The notes under the pieces: generated by a model
The model's input: only the letters and a program-made list of their open reading frames with translations
The model's database searches: none
Told to the model about the DNA's origin: nothing
Position numbers and translations under genes: made by a program
NCBI GenBank assembly: GCA_947626135.1
Contig: CANQQZ010000010.1
Location: 27,085 to 91,084, forward strand
Length of the DNA stretch: 64,000 nt
DNA from: an uncultured Clostridia bacterium
GTDB lineage: Bacteria; Bacillota; Clostridia; UBA1381
Direction of reading: 5' to 3'
Shown here: positions 49,729-57,035 of the stretch, piece after piece
Layout: every line of letters begins with the position of its first letter
Position numbering within the stretch: the first letter of the stretch is position 1

Positions 49729-50984
49729 ATATTTTTAAATCCGCAGACATACTTATCCCGAAGAAGGGTATAGATTTTGAAAAATGGAGCGTGGTCGCAT
49801 GCGACCAGTATACGTCCGAACCGGAATACTGGGCGTCCGTAAAGGAAATCGTAGGGGACAGCGTGTCGACGCTCAATATGATTTTTCCCGAGATTTATTT
49901 AAATGACAGCGGAGCCGATGAGCGGATAAAACTGATTAACGGCACAATGAAAAAATATATTGACGGCGGGGTTTTCGAAGAGCTTAAGGATGCGTATGTA
50001 TATGTCGAGCGTATTCAGTCGGACGGAAGGCTCAGACGCGGAATAGTCGGCGCGGTGGATTTGGACGCGTATGATTATTCCAAGGGCGCGCAGCCGCCCG
50101 TGCGCGCGACCGAGGGCACGATCATAGAGCGGATACCGCCGCGGCAAAGAGTGCGCCGCGGCGCGCCGCTTGAACTCCCGCATATAATGCTGCTTGCCGA
50201 CGACATAAACAGCGAGCTTATCCTGCCGTTTTCGGATAAAAAAGAAAAAATGCGCAGGATTTATGATTTTGATTTAATGAAAAACAGCGGTCATATAACC
50301 GGCTGGCTGATTGCAGATGCGGAAAAAGCGGAGCTTGATGCGGCTTTGGAGAGCTTTACGCGGCGGAGGTTGGACGAGATGCGGACAAAGTGCGCGAGAC
50401 CGCTTGTATTCGCGGTGGGAGACGGAAACCATTCGCTCGCAGCGGCGAAAAGCTGCTGGGAGGAAATAAAAAGCGGTCTGAGCGCGGAGGAAGCGGAAAA
50501 CCATCCGGCAAGATACGCGCTTGCGGAATTGGTCAGCCTTTATGACGACGCGCTTGTGTTCGAGCCTATTCATCGCGTGGTATTTGATATTGAGCCGGAG
50601 AAGATGATGAGAGCTCTGCGTGAATATTATCACGATATTTCGAGTGAGGATAACGGCGGTCAGCGAGTGGATTACGCGTATTCGGACAAGCGAGGCTCCG
50701 TATATATCAAAGACGGCAAAAGCAGCCTGCCTATAGGCACAATTCAGGCGTTTATAGATGATTACACGAGCAAAAACGGTGGCAGGGTCGATTATATACA
50801 CGGCGAGGACGTAACGGTGAAGCTTGCATCAGCAAAGGGATGTATAGGGTTCATGGTTGCCGCAATGGACAAGTCTGCGCTTTATCCGGCAATCATATCG
50901 GACGGATCGCTTCCGCGCAAAACGTTCTCTATGGGAAGCGCGGCGGACAAGCGGTTTTATCTTGAAGCAAAACGGATTAATTAG
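49725..50984 (+). CDS. DUF1015 family protein
   Basis: The 419-residue soluble protein matches the DUF1015 family. Features are VVACDQYTSEPEYW near the start, PPVRATEG and ERIPPR in the middle, and the conserved VGDGNHSLAAAK (about residues 231-242). The family is widespread in bacteria and lacks an established activity. It is often found near serine or phosphoglycerate metabolism genes in other genomes. Its start overlaps the ybaK stop in ATGA, after an AAAAGGAG site, so it belongs to the mutS2 operon. Confidence 0.88.
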   Translation: MNIFKSADILIPKKGIDFEKWSVVACDQYTSEPEYWASVKEIVGDSVSTLNMIFPEIYLNDSGADERIKLINGTMKKYIDGGVFEELKDAYVYVERIQSDGRLRRGIVGAVDLDAYDYSKGAQPPVRATEGTIIERIPPRQRVRRGAPLELPHIMLLADDINSELILPFSDKKEKMRRIYDFDLMKNSGHITGWLIADAEKAELDAALESFTRRRLDEMRTKCARPLVFAVGDGNHSLAAAKSCWEEIKSGLSAEEAENHPARYALAELVSLYDDALVFEPIHRVVFDIEPEKMMRALREYYHDISSEDNGGQRVDYAYSDKRGSVYIKDGKSSLPIGTIQAFIDDYTSKNGGRVDYIHGEDVTVKLASAKGCIGFMVAAMDKSALYPAIISDGSLPRKTFSMGSAADKRFYLEAKRIN

Positions 50985-50994
50985 CGGAGGTTTA

Positions 50995-52257
50995 ATGAAT
51001 ATGAGCGCTGAGAAGGAATACTTTCCCGACGGAACGGAAATTGACGGCTGGTTTTACGATGCGGCTCCGCCGGAGCCGAAGGGAAAAAGATACGTGCTGA
51101 CGGACTACGGAGTCCGCAGCGACGGGAGAGTTTACACAAAGGAAATACAAGCTGTTATAGATACAGCTGCAAGAAACGGCGGCGGAGTGGTCGTGGTGCC
51201 GTCGGGACTGTATATGAGCGGTTCGATTTATTTTAGACAGGGCGTTGATCTGCTCGTCGAAAAGGGCGGAATTTTAATGGGCAGCGACGACATTGCCGAT
51301 TACGGCTTTTCAAAAACACGGATCGAGGGCGAGAGCTGTCCGTATTTTGATGCTCTGATAAACGCGGACGGGCTGGACGGCTTTACGATAAGCGGAGAAG
51401 GAGTAATAGACGGAAACGGGTTCAGGTCGTGGCGCGCGTTCTGGCTGCGGCGCGAATGGAATCCGGACTGCCTGAACAAGGACGAGCAGCGCGCGAGGCT
51501 CGTATACATATCAAACTGCAAAAACGTCACCGTTGCGGGACTGACGCTGCAAAACTCGCAATTCTGGACAAATCATTTGTATAAATGTGAGAGGGTTAAA
51601 TTTATCGGCTGCCGCATATTTTCGCCGGCAGCTCCGGTGAAGGCGCCGAGCACGGATGCGGTTGACATTGACGTTTGCCGCGATGTGTTTATAAAGGGCT
51701 GTTATATGGAGGTCAACGACGATGCCGTCGCCTTAAAAGGCGGCAAGGGTCCGTGGGCGGATACGGCGGAGGAAAACGGCGTAAATGAGCGAATTATAAT
51801 AGAGGACTGCACCTACGGTTTTTGCCACGGATGCCTGACCTGCGGTTCAGAATCGGTACACAGCAAAAATATAATTGTCCGCGGTATTCATGTGAAGGAA
51901 GGGAACAATTTGCTGTGGCTTAAAATGCGCCCCGACACACCGCAGATGTATGAGTATATTTTGATTGAGAATATACGGGGCAAAATTGAGAATTTCATAA
52001 CGGTAAGACCGTGGACGCAGTTTTACGACCTGGGGGGAAGGATGGATATTCCGATGTCGTATGCCCGGAATATTACGATGCGAAATTGTGAATTGGAATG
52101 CGAAAGATGTTTTAATATTGAGCCGAATGAAAAGCAGTATACGCTGTCGGATTTTAAATTTGAGGAGCTTAGGATTACGGCGCATGACAAGCTGTCCGTT
52201 GGAAGAGGTATAAAAAATGTGTATGTTAAAAACGTTGAGTTAAGCCGCGATGAGTAA
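50995..52257 (+). CDS. Glycoside hydrolase family 28 (polygalacturonase-like), cytoplasmic
   Basis: The 420-residue protein has the right-handed parallel beta-helix pattern of GH28. The catalytic aspartates are visible as STDAVDID (D221) and NDDAVALK (D242, D243), and the histidine motif is CHGCLTCGSES (H278). GH28 enzymes cleave galacturonan or rhamnogalacturonan by inversion. There is no signal peptide, so it probably acts on imported oligogalacturonides. GGAGG lies 4 bases before the ATG at 50995 and 10 before the next in-frame ATG at 51001, so either may start it. It follows the DUF1015 gene by 10 bases, an unusual partner for a mutS2 operon. Confidence 0.9.
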   Translation: MNMSAEKEYFPDGTEIDGWFYDAAPPEPKGKRYVLTDYGVRSDGRVYTKEIQAVIDTAARNGGGVVVVPSGLYMSGSIYFRQGVDLLVEKGGILMGSDDIADYGFSKTRIEGESCPYFDALINADGLDGFTISGEGVIDGNGFRSWRAFWLRREWNPDCLNKDEQRARLVYISNCKNVTVAGLTLQNSQFWTNHLYKCERVKFIGCRIFSPAAPVKAPSTDAVDIDVCRDVFIKGCYMEVNDDAVALKGGKGPWADTAEENGVNERIIIEDCTYGFCHGCLTCGSESVHSKNIIVRGIHVKEGNNLLWLKMRPDTPQMYEYILIENIRGKIENFITVRPWTQFYDLGGRMDIPMSYARNITMRNCELECERCFNIEPNEKQYTLSDFKFEELRITAHDKLSVGRGIKNVYVKNVELSRDE

Positions 52258-52277
52258 GAATTGTATATATGAGCCGG

Positions 52278-52396
52278 TCAAGCCAAAGCGAGCAAATCGG
52301 CGTTAAACGGCGCGTTTACAAGCCGTTAGCCGATGCGACGCGACGCTTCTGCGCGGCAAAGGAGGGGAGTTTGTGAGTTCTGATTTTTTATGGAAC
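52278..52396 (-). repeat. Tail sequence downstream of tRNA-Ser remnant
   Basis: After the tRNA 3' end and its terminator (minus-strand direction) comes a GC-rich stretch with inverted repeats (GCGCGG, GGCGT, CCAAAGCG). Its layout matches the stretch at 53441-53565 behind a second tRNA end. Both share GATTTTT...ATAAAAATCAG, CTCA, CTCC and GCTTTGG in the same order. No open gene is seen here. Confidence 0.45.
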
Positions 52397-52431
52397 AAAA
52401 AATCGGAACGAACCTGACAAAGTTCGTCCCG
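52397..52431 (-). terminator. Terminator of the former tRNA-Ser gene
   Basis: On the minus strand GGGACGAAC pairs with GTTCGTTCC and is followed by ATTTTTTG, starting 4 bases after the encoded CCA. Confidence 0.75.
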
Positions 52432-52434
52432 ACG

Positions 52435-52500
52435 TGGAGGAGAGGATGGGATTCGAACCCACGAACGACTTACGCCGTTACAGCATTTCCAATGCTGTTC
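52435..52500 (-). pseudogene. tRNA-Ser(GGA) 3' portion (anticodon arm to CCA)
   Basis: Read on the minus strand, the anticodon arm CAGCA-TTGGAAA-TGCTG carries anticodon GGA. A six-pair variable arm follows (AACGGC...GTCGTT, one wobble), then the T arm GTGGG-TTCGAAT-CCCAT, the acceptor strand CCTCTCC and an encoded CCA. The D arm and 5' acceptor strand are absent: upstream sequence belongs to a protein gene that reads into the anticodon arm and stops in the variable arm. The discriminator would be T rather than the usual G for serine. This is the 3' half that tyrosine-recombinase elements use as an attachment site, so it is probably an att scar. Confidence 0.8.
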
Positions 52501-52901
52501 TGAGGTGTCGAAAATGGTTTAAACACTACGTTTTTTAAATTTTTGACTGTCATTTTTTTTCTGTCTACTTTATTGACATTAATCCACTCCGAATAATCAT
52601 ACTTTTTCGCCAGCATGGCGGTATTTTTTCCGTCGTATTCCTGCACTATCATCTCCTTTACATATTTCGGGTCGAAAAATTTGACGGGAAAGCATACCTG
52701 CGTCCCCTTGAACATGTGGTGAATCGTCATAGCCGCATCGAGTCCAAGCTCCTCGCTTATATCTCTGTATACCTTGTTAAGCAGATTTTTGCTGTCCTCG
52801 CTCATCGAAATCACCTCTCTTTGGTATTGTAGCATACCTTTTGGAGCGATACAAATCCCATTGTCCTTGGAATTTTCCATAAATTTGTCCGTAGTATTCA
52901 T
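52470..52901 (-). CDS. Mor-like DNA-binding regulator, C-terminus inside tRNA remnant
   Basis: The 143-residue protein has LGLDAAMTIHHMFKGTQV, FPVKFF, then IVQEYDGKNTAMLAKKYDYS, as in the Mor/CD3324-like family of prophage and mobile-element activators (a helix-turn-helix). The ATG at 52901 has GGAAGGAG 7 bases upstream and overlaps the previous stop (ATGA). An internal ATG at 52805 with AGAGGTG would give 111 residues. The last residues (NSIGNAVTA) are translated from the tRNA-Ser anticodon and variable arms, so the natural C-terminus has been replaced by recombination. Function as a regulator is inferred from the family. Confidence 0.6.
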   Translation of the reverse strand: MNTTDKFMENSKDNGICIAPKGMLQYQREVISMSEDSKNLLNKVYRDISEELGLDAAMTIHHMFKGTQVCFPVKFFDPKYVKEMIVQEYDGKNTAMLAKKYDYSEWINVNKVDRKKMTVKNLKNVVFKPFSTPQNSIGNAVTA

Positions 52902-53242
52902 AGACCGACTCCTTCCTTTACAATTGGCGGAGCATATTTTACGGGGAATAGGATTGTGACGGTAAAATCGGAGCTTAATATGTACAGAGTTTTCAGGTAA
53001 TTATCGGACACTATATCGGTAAATTCAGGTATTACGCGCTCTATCGGCTCGTGGAATATGCTTTCGAGGTCGGCTAATTCGCCCTCATTTTCGATTATCA
53101 GCACATATCCGCCGAGATTGGCGTCCGTCCTGTCAGTACCGTAGCAGTTATCCAATACACACAGCGTATCGCTCACAGCCGCTTTGAGTTCCTCGGACAT
53201 TTTACTTGCGGTTAGTTCTTTTTGTGAAAAAAATTTTTTCAT
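52898..53242 (-). CDS. Hypothetical protein coupled to the Mor-like regulator
   Basis: The 114-residue protein (MKKFFSQKELTAS...) has no family I recognise. It has an amphipathic helical N-terminus and an alternating strand/helix pattern (GGYVLIIENEGE, TVTILFPVKYAPP). I start it at 53242, where AAAGGA lies 8 bases upstream. The in-frame ATG 9 bases earlier abuts that site. Its stop overlaps the next start, so the two are translated together. A role with the neighbouring regulator is likely but unknown. Confidence 0.6.
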   Translation of the reverse strand: MKKFFSQKELTASKMSEELKAAVSDTLCVLDNCYGTDRTDANLGGYVLIIENEGELADLESIFHEPIERVIPEFTDIVSDNYLKTLYILSSDFTVTILFPVKYAPPIVKEGVGL

Positions 53243-53366
53243 AGACCTCATCCTTTCTATATACGGATTATGATATATTCATATCGAAATAATAATATCC
53301 GCTTGAAAGAATGATTGATACGGAGCTAATGTAAACTGTAGTTGTATTGTAGTTAAATTTTCGGAC

Positions 53367-53405
53367 ATAAAAACACCATGAATCATAGGTGATTCATGGT
53401 GTTTC
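53367..53405 (-). terminator. Long hairpin terminator
   Basis: A perfect 15-bp stem (AAACACCATGAATCA) with a 4-base loop lies here. On the minus strand it ends in a run of five T, so it can end transcripts coming from the tRNA remnant side. Confidence 0.8.
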
Positions 53406-53440
53406 GCCGTTTTCACTCGCGCCGAAGGCGCATAAGACCC

Positions 53441-53565
53441 GCACGGAGCCCAAAGCGACAGAGAGCCGTTGTGAGCGCGCCTGCAAGCGAACAGGCGAGC
53501 CGAGCGGCGGCTTTGGGCGGAATAAGGAGGCGCAGCGGAGCGTTTGAGCACTGATTTTTATGCAA
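53441..53565 (-). repeat. GC-rich tail downstream of second tRNA remnant
   Basis: The stretch is built of inverted repeats, including an outer GCCCAAAG...CTTTGGGC and an inner GCCTGC...GCAGGC type. It follows a tRNA 3' end and terminator in the same order as at 52278-52396. No gene is supported between 53243 and 53714. The rest of that gap holds the hairpin at 53367 and the tRNA end at 53604. Confidence 0.45.
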
Positions 53566-53600
53566 TAAAAATCGGCGCGAATGTTGCGACACTCGCGCCG
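53566..53600 (-). terminator. Terminator after second tRNA remnant
   Basis: On the minus strand CGGCGCGAGTG pairs with CATTCGCGCCG (one mismatch) and is followed by ATTTTTATT, starting 3 bases after an encoded CCA. Confidence 0.7.
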
Positions 53601-53603
53601 ACG

Positions 53604-53640
53604 TGGCGGAGAAGGAGGGGAACCCTTCAGTCTCTCGCGT
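53604..53640 (-). pseudogene. Degenerate tRNA 3' end
   Basis: On the minus strand the sequence GGGTTCCCCTCC-TTCTCCG-CCA resembles the T arm, acceptor strand and CCA of a tRNA, probably another serine tRNA. The T loop is shortened and there is no matching 5' strand. Its distance to a terminator and a tail like those of the 52435 remnant support a tRNA origin. It cannot be functional as it stands. Confidence 0.4.
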
Positions 53641-53714
53641 GGCCTTCCGGCCCAGTGTTTATGTGCCTTTGCAGCTTTTGACAGCTTTGTGTCACATTGC
53701 CGTTTTGGACAATT

Positions 53715-53933
53715 TTACGCAAAAAAGCTGAGATATTGCCCCGCTTGCAAATATAAATCAATATCCTCCACAAGATACTGCGCTCCGGTTGTATGCAGGA
53801 CGTCATAGCAGGATTCCAGATAGTCAAGCACATTATACTTATCAAACAACTCCACAGTCTTGCCGCCGCTAAGATTATGTTTGCTTTTATATTGCTCAAT
53901 ACAAAAGGTTTTAAAAAGTAACGTATCGCTCAT
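53715..53933 (-). CDS. DUF3791 protein
   Basis: The 72-residue protein has the DUF3791 pattern: FKTFCIEQYKSKHNLSGGKT, VELFDKYNVLDYL, CYDVLHTTGAQYLVEDID. The start at 53933 has AGGAGG 7 bases upstream; an in-frame start 18 bases earlier lacks one. In other Firmicutes DUF3791 genes often sit beside DUF3990, an ADP-ribosyltransferase-like protein, in toxin-antitoxin-like sets. Here the position expected for such a partner is taken by the tRNA remnant, so the gene may be an orphan. Its direct function is unknown. Confidence 0.8.
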   Translation of the reverse strand: MSDTLLFKTFCIEQYKSKHNLSGGKTVELFDKYNVLDYLESCYDVLHTTGAQYLVEDIDLYLQAGQYLSFFA

Positions 53934-53950
53934 CGTGATTCCTCCTGACA

Positions 53951-54187
53951 TTAATATTCGGGAAAATCTATTGCTCCCGTAGCCATTTCCTCCTGATACA
54001 GCTCAAACAGCTTTGTAACGCTGAATTGCCACACCTTTGTGTTTTCATTTTCGAGCATATTATATAGTTTGGATTTATACAGCTTGGAAATTGCCGCATC
54101 CTCGCTTATATTTTCGCTTTCTGAAATTTTAGCAGCCAACGCGGAGGTTATCATAGGCAGTATATCAATCAATTTATTTTCGTCCAT
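53951..54187 (-). CDS. Small acidic protein paired with DUF3791
   Basis: The 78-residue helical protein (MDENKLIDILPMIT...) starts at 54187 after TGAGGT. The GTG 12 bases upstream is in frame but part of that site. Features are ISEDAAISKLYKSKLYNMLEN and an acidic GAIDFPEY end. Short proteins of this kind accompany DUF3791 genes in other Firmicutes, as far as I recall. It is 17 bases from the DUF3791 gene, so the two are one unit. Confidence 0.6.
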   Translation of the reverse strand: MDENKLIDILPMITSALAAKISESENISEDAAISKLYKSKLYNMLENENTKVWQFSVTKLFELYQEEMATGAIDFPEY

Positions 54188-54230
54188 ATCGTACCTCACA
54201 GTTTAGCAGAGTCAATAAATTACTGATTGA

Positions 54231-54259
54231 ATTATAGCATACGTGCCATATAATAGCAA
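54231..54259 (-). promoter_or_regulatory. Promoter of the DUF3791 pair
   Basis: On the minus strand TTGCTA and TATAAT are 17 bases apart, about 44 bases before the start at 54187. Confidence 0.65.
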
Positions 54260-54283
54260 GATTAAATCACGATACTTTTTACG

Positions 54284-55483
54284 CTATTTTAGCAGCCAGT
54301 CAATCATATTGATTTGCCTGATACCGTCATAATTGGAGCCTTTGCCGATTTCGTCAAGCGTCAGAAGTGTTTTCGGGTAATTATCCCTGATTGCCTGCAA
54401 TGGCGCAAGCTCGCGCTTTAATGTGTGTTCATCAAGAACGCTGGCGCAAACCTGATAATATTCAGTTTCGCCCATACCGGTCGCAACAAAATCCACCTCT
54501 TTTTCCGCTACCTTGCCTATATTCACTCTGTTTTTCCTTCTCAATAGTTCAAGATAAACCACATTCTCCAATAAATGCCCGATGTCGCTTGCAGACTGCG
54601 TTATGATAAGATTTCTTATACCTGTATCCACAAAATAATATTTGCCGAATGTCTTTAGATATTGCCTGCCTTTTATATCGTACCTTGCGGCGTTATACAA
54701 TATATAACTGTCCGTCAGCGCCCTGAGGTACGCATCCACTGTATGAGTGGAGATTTTCCTGCCCGCCGATATTAATGTGTCGCTTATTTTCTTTGTAGAT
54801 ATAGGGCTGCCTACGCTTGACGCGATGGTTTTCAGGATGTTTTCCAGGACGGCGACATCATTTATTTTTTCTCTTGTCGCAACATCCTTTATCAGAATTG
54901 TGTTGTAAATGCCTTCAATATACTGATTTATTATCTTTTCGTCGCTGTCAAGGTATGCGACATAGGGAAATGAGCCATATTTCAGGTACTCGCCGAAAAG
55001 CTCATTCTTACCCTTTCCGGTTGATTTTGTTGCCTCATAATATTCCCTGAACGAGAAGGGGAGCATATCAATTTCCACATATCGTCCCGACAGCAGCGTA
55101 GCAAGCTCACCGGACAAAAGATATGCGGTTGACCCTGTTATATAAACATCACAATTTTTCTTTATAAATAGGCTGTCAACGACCCTTTCGAAGCCGGCGC
55201 ACTTCTGTACTTCATCAATAAAAATATAATTCATTTTATCGGCGGACAGCCGGTTGCTTATATAATCATACAAAGCCCTATAGTTAAGCAGATTGGCATT
55301 TTCCAGATCTTCAAGATTGACAAAGGTAATCTGATTATCATCAACACCGTTTTTCTTTAAGCGGTCAATATATAGCTCGAATAATGTGGATTTTCCGCAT
55401 CTTCTTACTCCGGTTACCACCTTTATGATTTTCTTGTCACGGAGCGCCGCGAGGTTGTCTAAATATTCTTTGCGTTCTATCAT
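54284..55483 (-). CDS. AAA ATPase with DUF4143 C-terminus
   Basis: The 399-residue protein begins MIERKEYLDNL with AAGGAGG 9 bases upstream. It has Walker A GVRRCGKST (25-33), Walker B YIFIDEVQK, sensor ITGSTAYLLSG, and the MLPFSFREYYEA element typical of AAA_14. The C-terminal DUF4143 half includes a winged-helix-like part (STHTVDAYLRAL) and a nuclease-like ...EVDFVATG..YYQVCAS core. This family is abundant in gut bacteria and archaea, often in variable regions, with no settled role. A defence or toxin-related role is sometimes proposed. It is monocistronic with its own promoter. Confidence 0.88.
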   Translation of the reverse strand: MIERKEYLDNLAALRDKKIIKVVTGVRRCGKSTLFELYIDRLKKNGVDDNQITFVNLEDLENANLLNYRALYDYISNRLSADKMNYIFIDEVQKCAGFERVVDSLFIKKNCDVYITGSTAYLLSGELATLLSGRYVEIDMLPFSFREYYEATKSTGKGKNELFGEYLKYGSFPYVAYLDSDEKIINQYIEGIYNTILIKDVATREKINDVAVLENILKTIASSVGSPISTKKISDTLISAGRKISTHTVDAYLRALTDSYILYNAARYDIKGRQYLKTFGKYYFVDTGIRNLIITQSASDIGHLLENVVYLELLRRKNRVNIGKVAEKEVDFVATGMGETEYYQVCASVLDEHTLKRELAPLQAIRDNYPKTLLTLDEIGKGSNYDGIRQINMIDWLLK

Positions 55484-55505
55484 ACTTATACGCCTCCTTG
55501 ATTTA

Positions 55506-55534
55506 ATTATGGCAAAAAGTATAATATACGTCAA
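55506..55534 (-). promoter_or_regulatory. Promoter of the AAA ATPase gene
   Basis: On the minus strand TTGACG and CATAAT are 17 bases apart, 22 bases before the start. Confidence 0.55.
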
Positions 55535-55636
55535 TATTTTTGCTCAAATCAGCTAAAATATTATATTAGATGAGGATGATGTCAACGCTTTTGATGGAGT
55601 ACAGAGCTATACCACAACAGTCTAAATGGACAGTTA

Positions 55637-55717
55637 TTAGTCCTCACTTCTGCGAACGCCAAGCGTCTTTATGATCGAAAACGCAACATGAGGCTTTTCT
55701 GCTATAACTAAATTCAT
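55637..55717 (-). pseudogene. topB: 5' fragment of DNA topoisomerase III (topB)
   Basis: Only 26 codons remain. They start at an ATG with a perfect AAAGGAGG site and read MNLVIAEKPHVAFSIIKTLG, which matches the N-terminus of TopB (MKLVIAEKPSVA.SIA.VLG). The frame then stops shortly after RRSED. TopB genes of this type are carried by integrative conjugative elements in Firmicutes. The fragment is therefore probably a scar of such an element. The rest of 55484-55786 holds no other gene that I can see. Confidence 0.6.
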
Positions 55718-55786
55718 TCAAATTCCTCCTTTGAGCGCAAAAACAGCGCCCAAGTAATGAACGCCGTTTTCAATAAAAATTACAAA

Positions 55787-56569
55787 TTATTTTTTTACAA
55801 TAAACCCTGAAAACAAATCACTACAAGATACAATTTCATAATTATAATTAAATTTAAAATCATATTTTGTTGGTTTGCTAATCAATTCGTCAAGTTTTAC
55901 AAATCTGTATTCTTTCTGGTTTCTAAAGGCTATATCTTTGCACTGCAAATGTCTATACCTATTTTCATACGTCATTGTACCGCTTCTAATAGGGGCATAT
56001 TCATCGCCAGTACATAGAAACATATATTGTTGTATATACATTTTAGAGTAATCATAATATCTAATGCTTGAAGCAGCAGTATTTAATTGTGTTTTCATAT
56101 CTTCAATATACTTTTGCGGCTCAAATATTATTAGCGCGCTATCTGGATTATGAAAATCCTTAATTATTGTATTTTTTATATCATCAGTAAAATTAATGGT
56201 ATAATTCGAGTTTGATATATATTCAGAGCAATCTTCCTGCGTTCCGCATGTAAAGCAAACAATAGGCATATTGTTTACATCTTGAATGCTCACTAAAATA
56301 TTTTCAGGGTGATTTACCGTAACAATTTGGCCCGTTTCATAATTTTCTATTTGCAAGGACTCACAATGTAGTTTCATTTTTCCCTCTAATAAGTCGCCTT
56401 GACCTTTATCGTGTAATCGTTGCTCTTGTTCTATATATTCCTGAGAGGGCGAAAAACGAACTTTTCCATCTACAATCTCCTGAAGATGTTGCCTTTCCCC
56501 AAACTTTATAAGAAACAAAATATCCTTGTCCTCTACAAATCCCGAAAGACTATTGATTTTATTGCTCAT
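55787..56569 (-). CDS. Hypothetical 260-residue protein
   Basis: I do not recognise a named family. The sequence starts MSNKINSLSGFVEDKD with GAGGTG 5 bases upstream. It has ILFLIKFGERQHLQEIVDGKVRFSPSQ near the N-terminus, a Cys pair in VCFTCGTQEDC, and FRNQKEYRFVKL near the C-terminus. The opening is reminiscent of accessory proteins in genomic islands that begin with a KFG...L..G.....S layout. No signal peptide or membrane segment is present. It is AT-rich compared with the core genes and has its own promoter, as expected of a cargo gene. A defence or toxin function is possible but unsupported. Confidence 0.65.
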   Translation of the reverse strand: MSNKINSLSGFVEDKDILFLIKFGERQHLQEIVDGKVRFSPSQEYIEQEQRLHDKGQGDLLEGKMKLHCESLQIENYETGQIVTVNHPENILVSIQDVNNMPIVCFTCGTQEDCSEYISNSNYTINFTDDIKNTIIKDFHNPDSALIIFEPQKYIEDMKTQLNTAASSIRYYDYSKMYIQQYMFLCTGDEYAPIRSGTMTYENRYRHLQCKDIAFRNQKEYRFVKLDELISKPTKYDFKFNYNYEIVSCSDLFSGFIVKK

Positions 56570-56597
56570 GTTGACACCTCATAAATTCATTTTTATT

Positions 56598-56627
56598 ATT
56601 CTACTATAAATCTACCCATTTTGTCAA
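56598..56627 (-). promoter_or_regulatory. Promoter of the 260-residue protein gene
   Basis: On the minus strand TTGACA and TAGAAT are 18 bases apart, 29 bases before the start. Confidence 0.6.
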
Positions 56628-56645
56628 TTGACAGACTGTAACAAT

Positions 56646-56801
56646 TTACTCATTCTCTATATTGCCAGAATATTTCTCGTTCATTTCCTCGCTTGAGGTC
56701 TCCTCAAGCTCTACACCTTCTATGTCGTCCGCTTGTTCCAGCTTTTTCTTCGGAAGAAGTGCCTTGAAATAGTAAAGACCGATTGCTCCGGCGGCTATCA
56801 A
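56646..56801 (-). pseudogene. 3' fragment of a conjugative-element membrane protein (DUF4366-like)
   Basis: The frame encodes one hydrophobic segment and an acidic tail, LIAAGAIGLYYFKALLPKKK followed by a Glu-rich end and a stop. This is the C-terminal pattern of DUF4366 proteins encoded in integrative conjugative elements. A frame change just upstream (LGGGV in another frame) marks it as decayed. Upstream sequence to about 56995 shows no gene that I can support. Confidence 0.5.
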
Positions 56802-56995
56802 GTCACACCACCGCCAAGACTGCAAGAAAACCGTCCAATAAAAGGCATCTTACCAATGGAAAGGCGGCGGAGTGGACAAATGGGGCAATAGACATGCCGC
56901 AAAATTAAGGATTCCAAAGCGCAAAAAAGCAAAACAAAATACTTTCTTTTTTACCCCTCAAAAATTGGATTCTATATGTCCACTTTCTCATAAAA

Positions 56996-57033
56996 AATAC
57001 CGTGATGCGGATTTGCTCCGTATCACGGTATTT
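56996..57033 (-). terminator. Terminator of the type III toxin gene
   Basis: A long stem (AAAATACCGTGAT with inner GCGGA) spans 56996-57033. On the minus strand it ends in six T, directly after the toxin stop. Confidence 0.85.
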
Positions 57034-57035
57034 TA

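Noticed and set aside
52435..52500. Intact tRNA-Ser
   Set aside because: No D arm or 5' acceptor strand precedes the anticodon arm. A protein gene occupies that place.
56802..56995. Possible gene between the DUF4366-like fragment and the toxin terminator
   Set aside because: Short frames exist on both strands but none has a ribosome site or a recognisable product.
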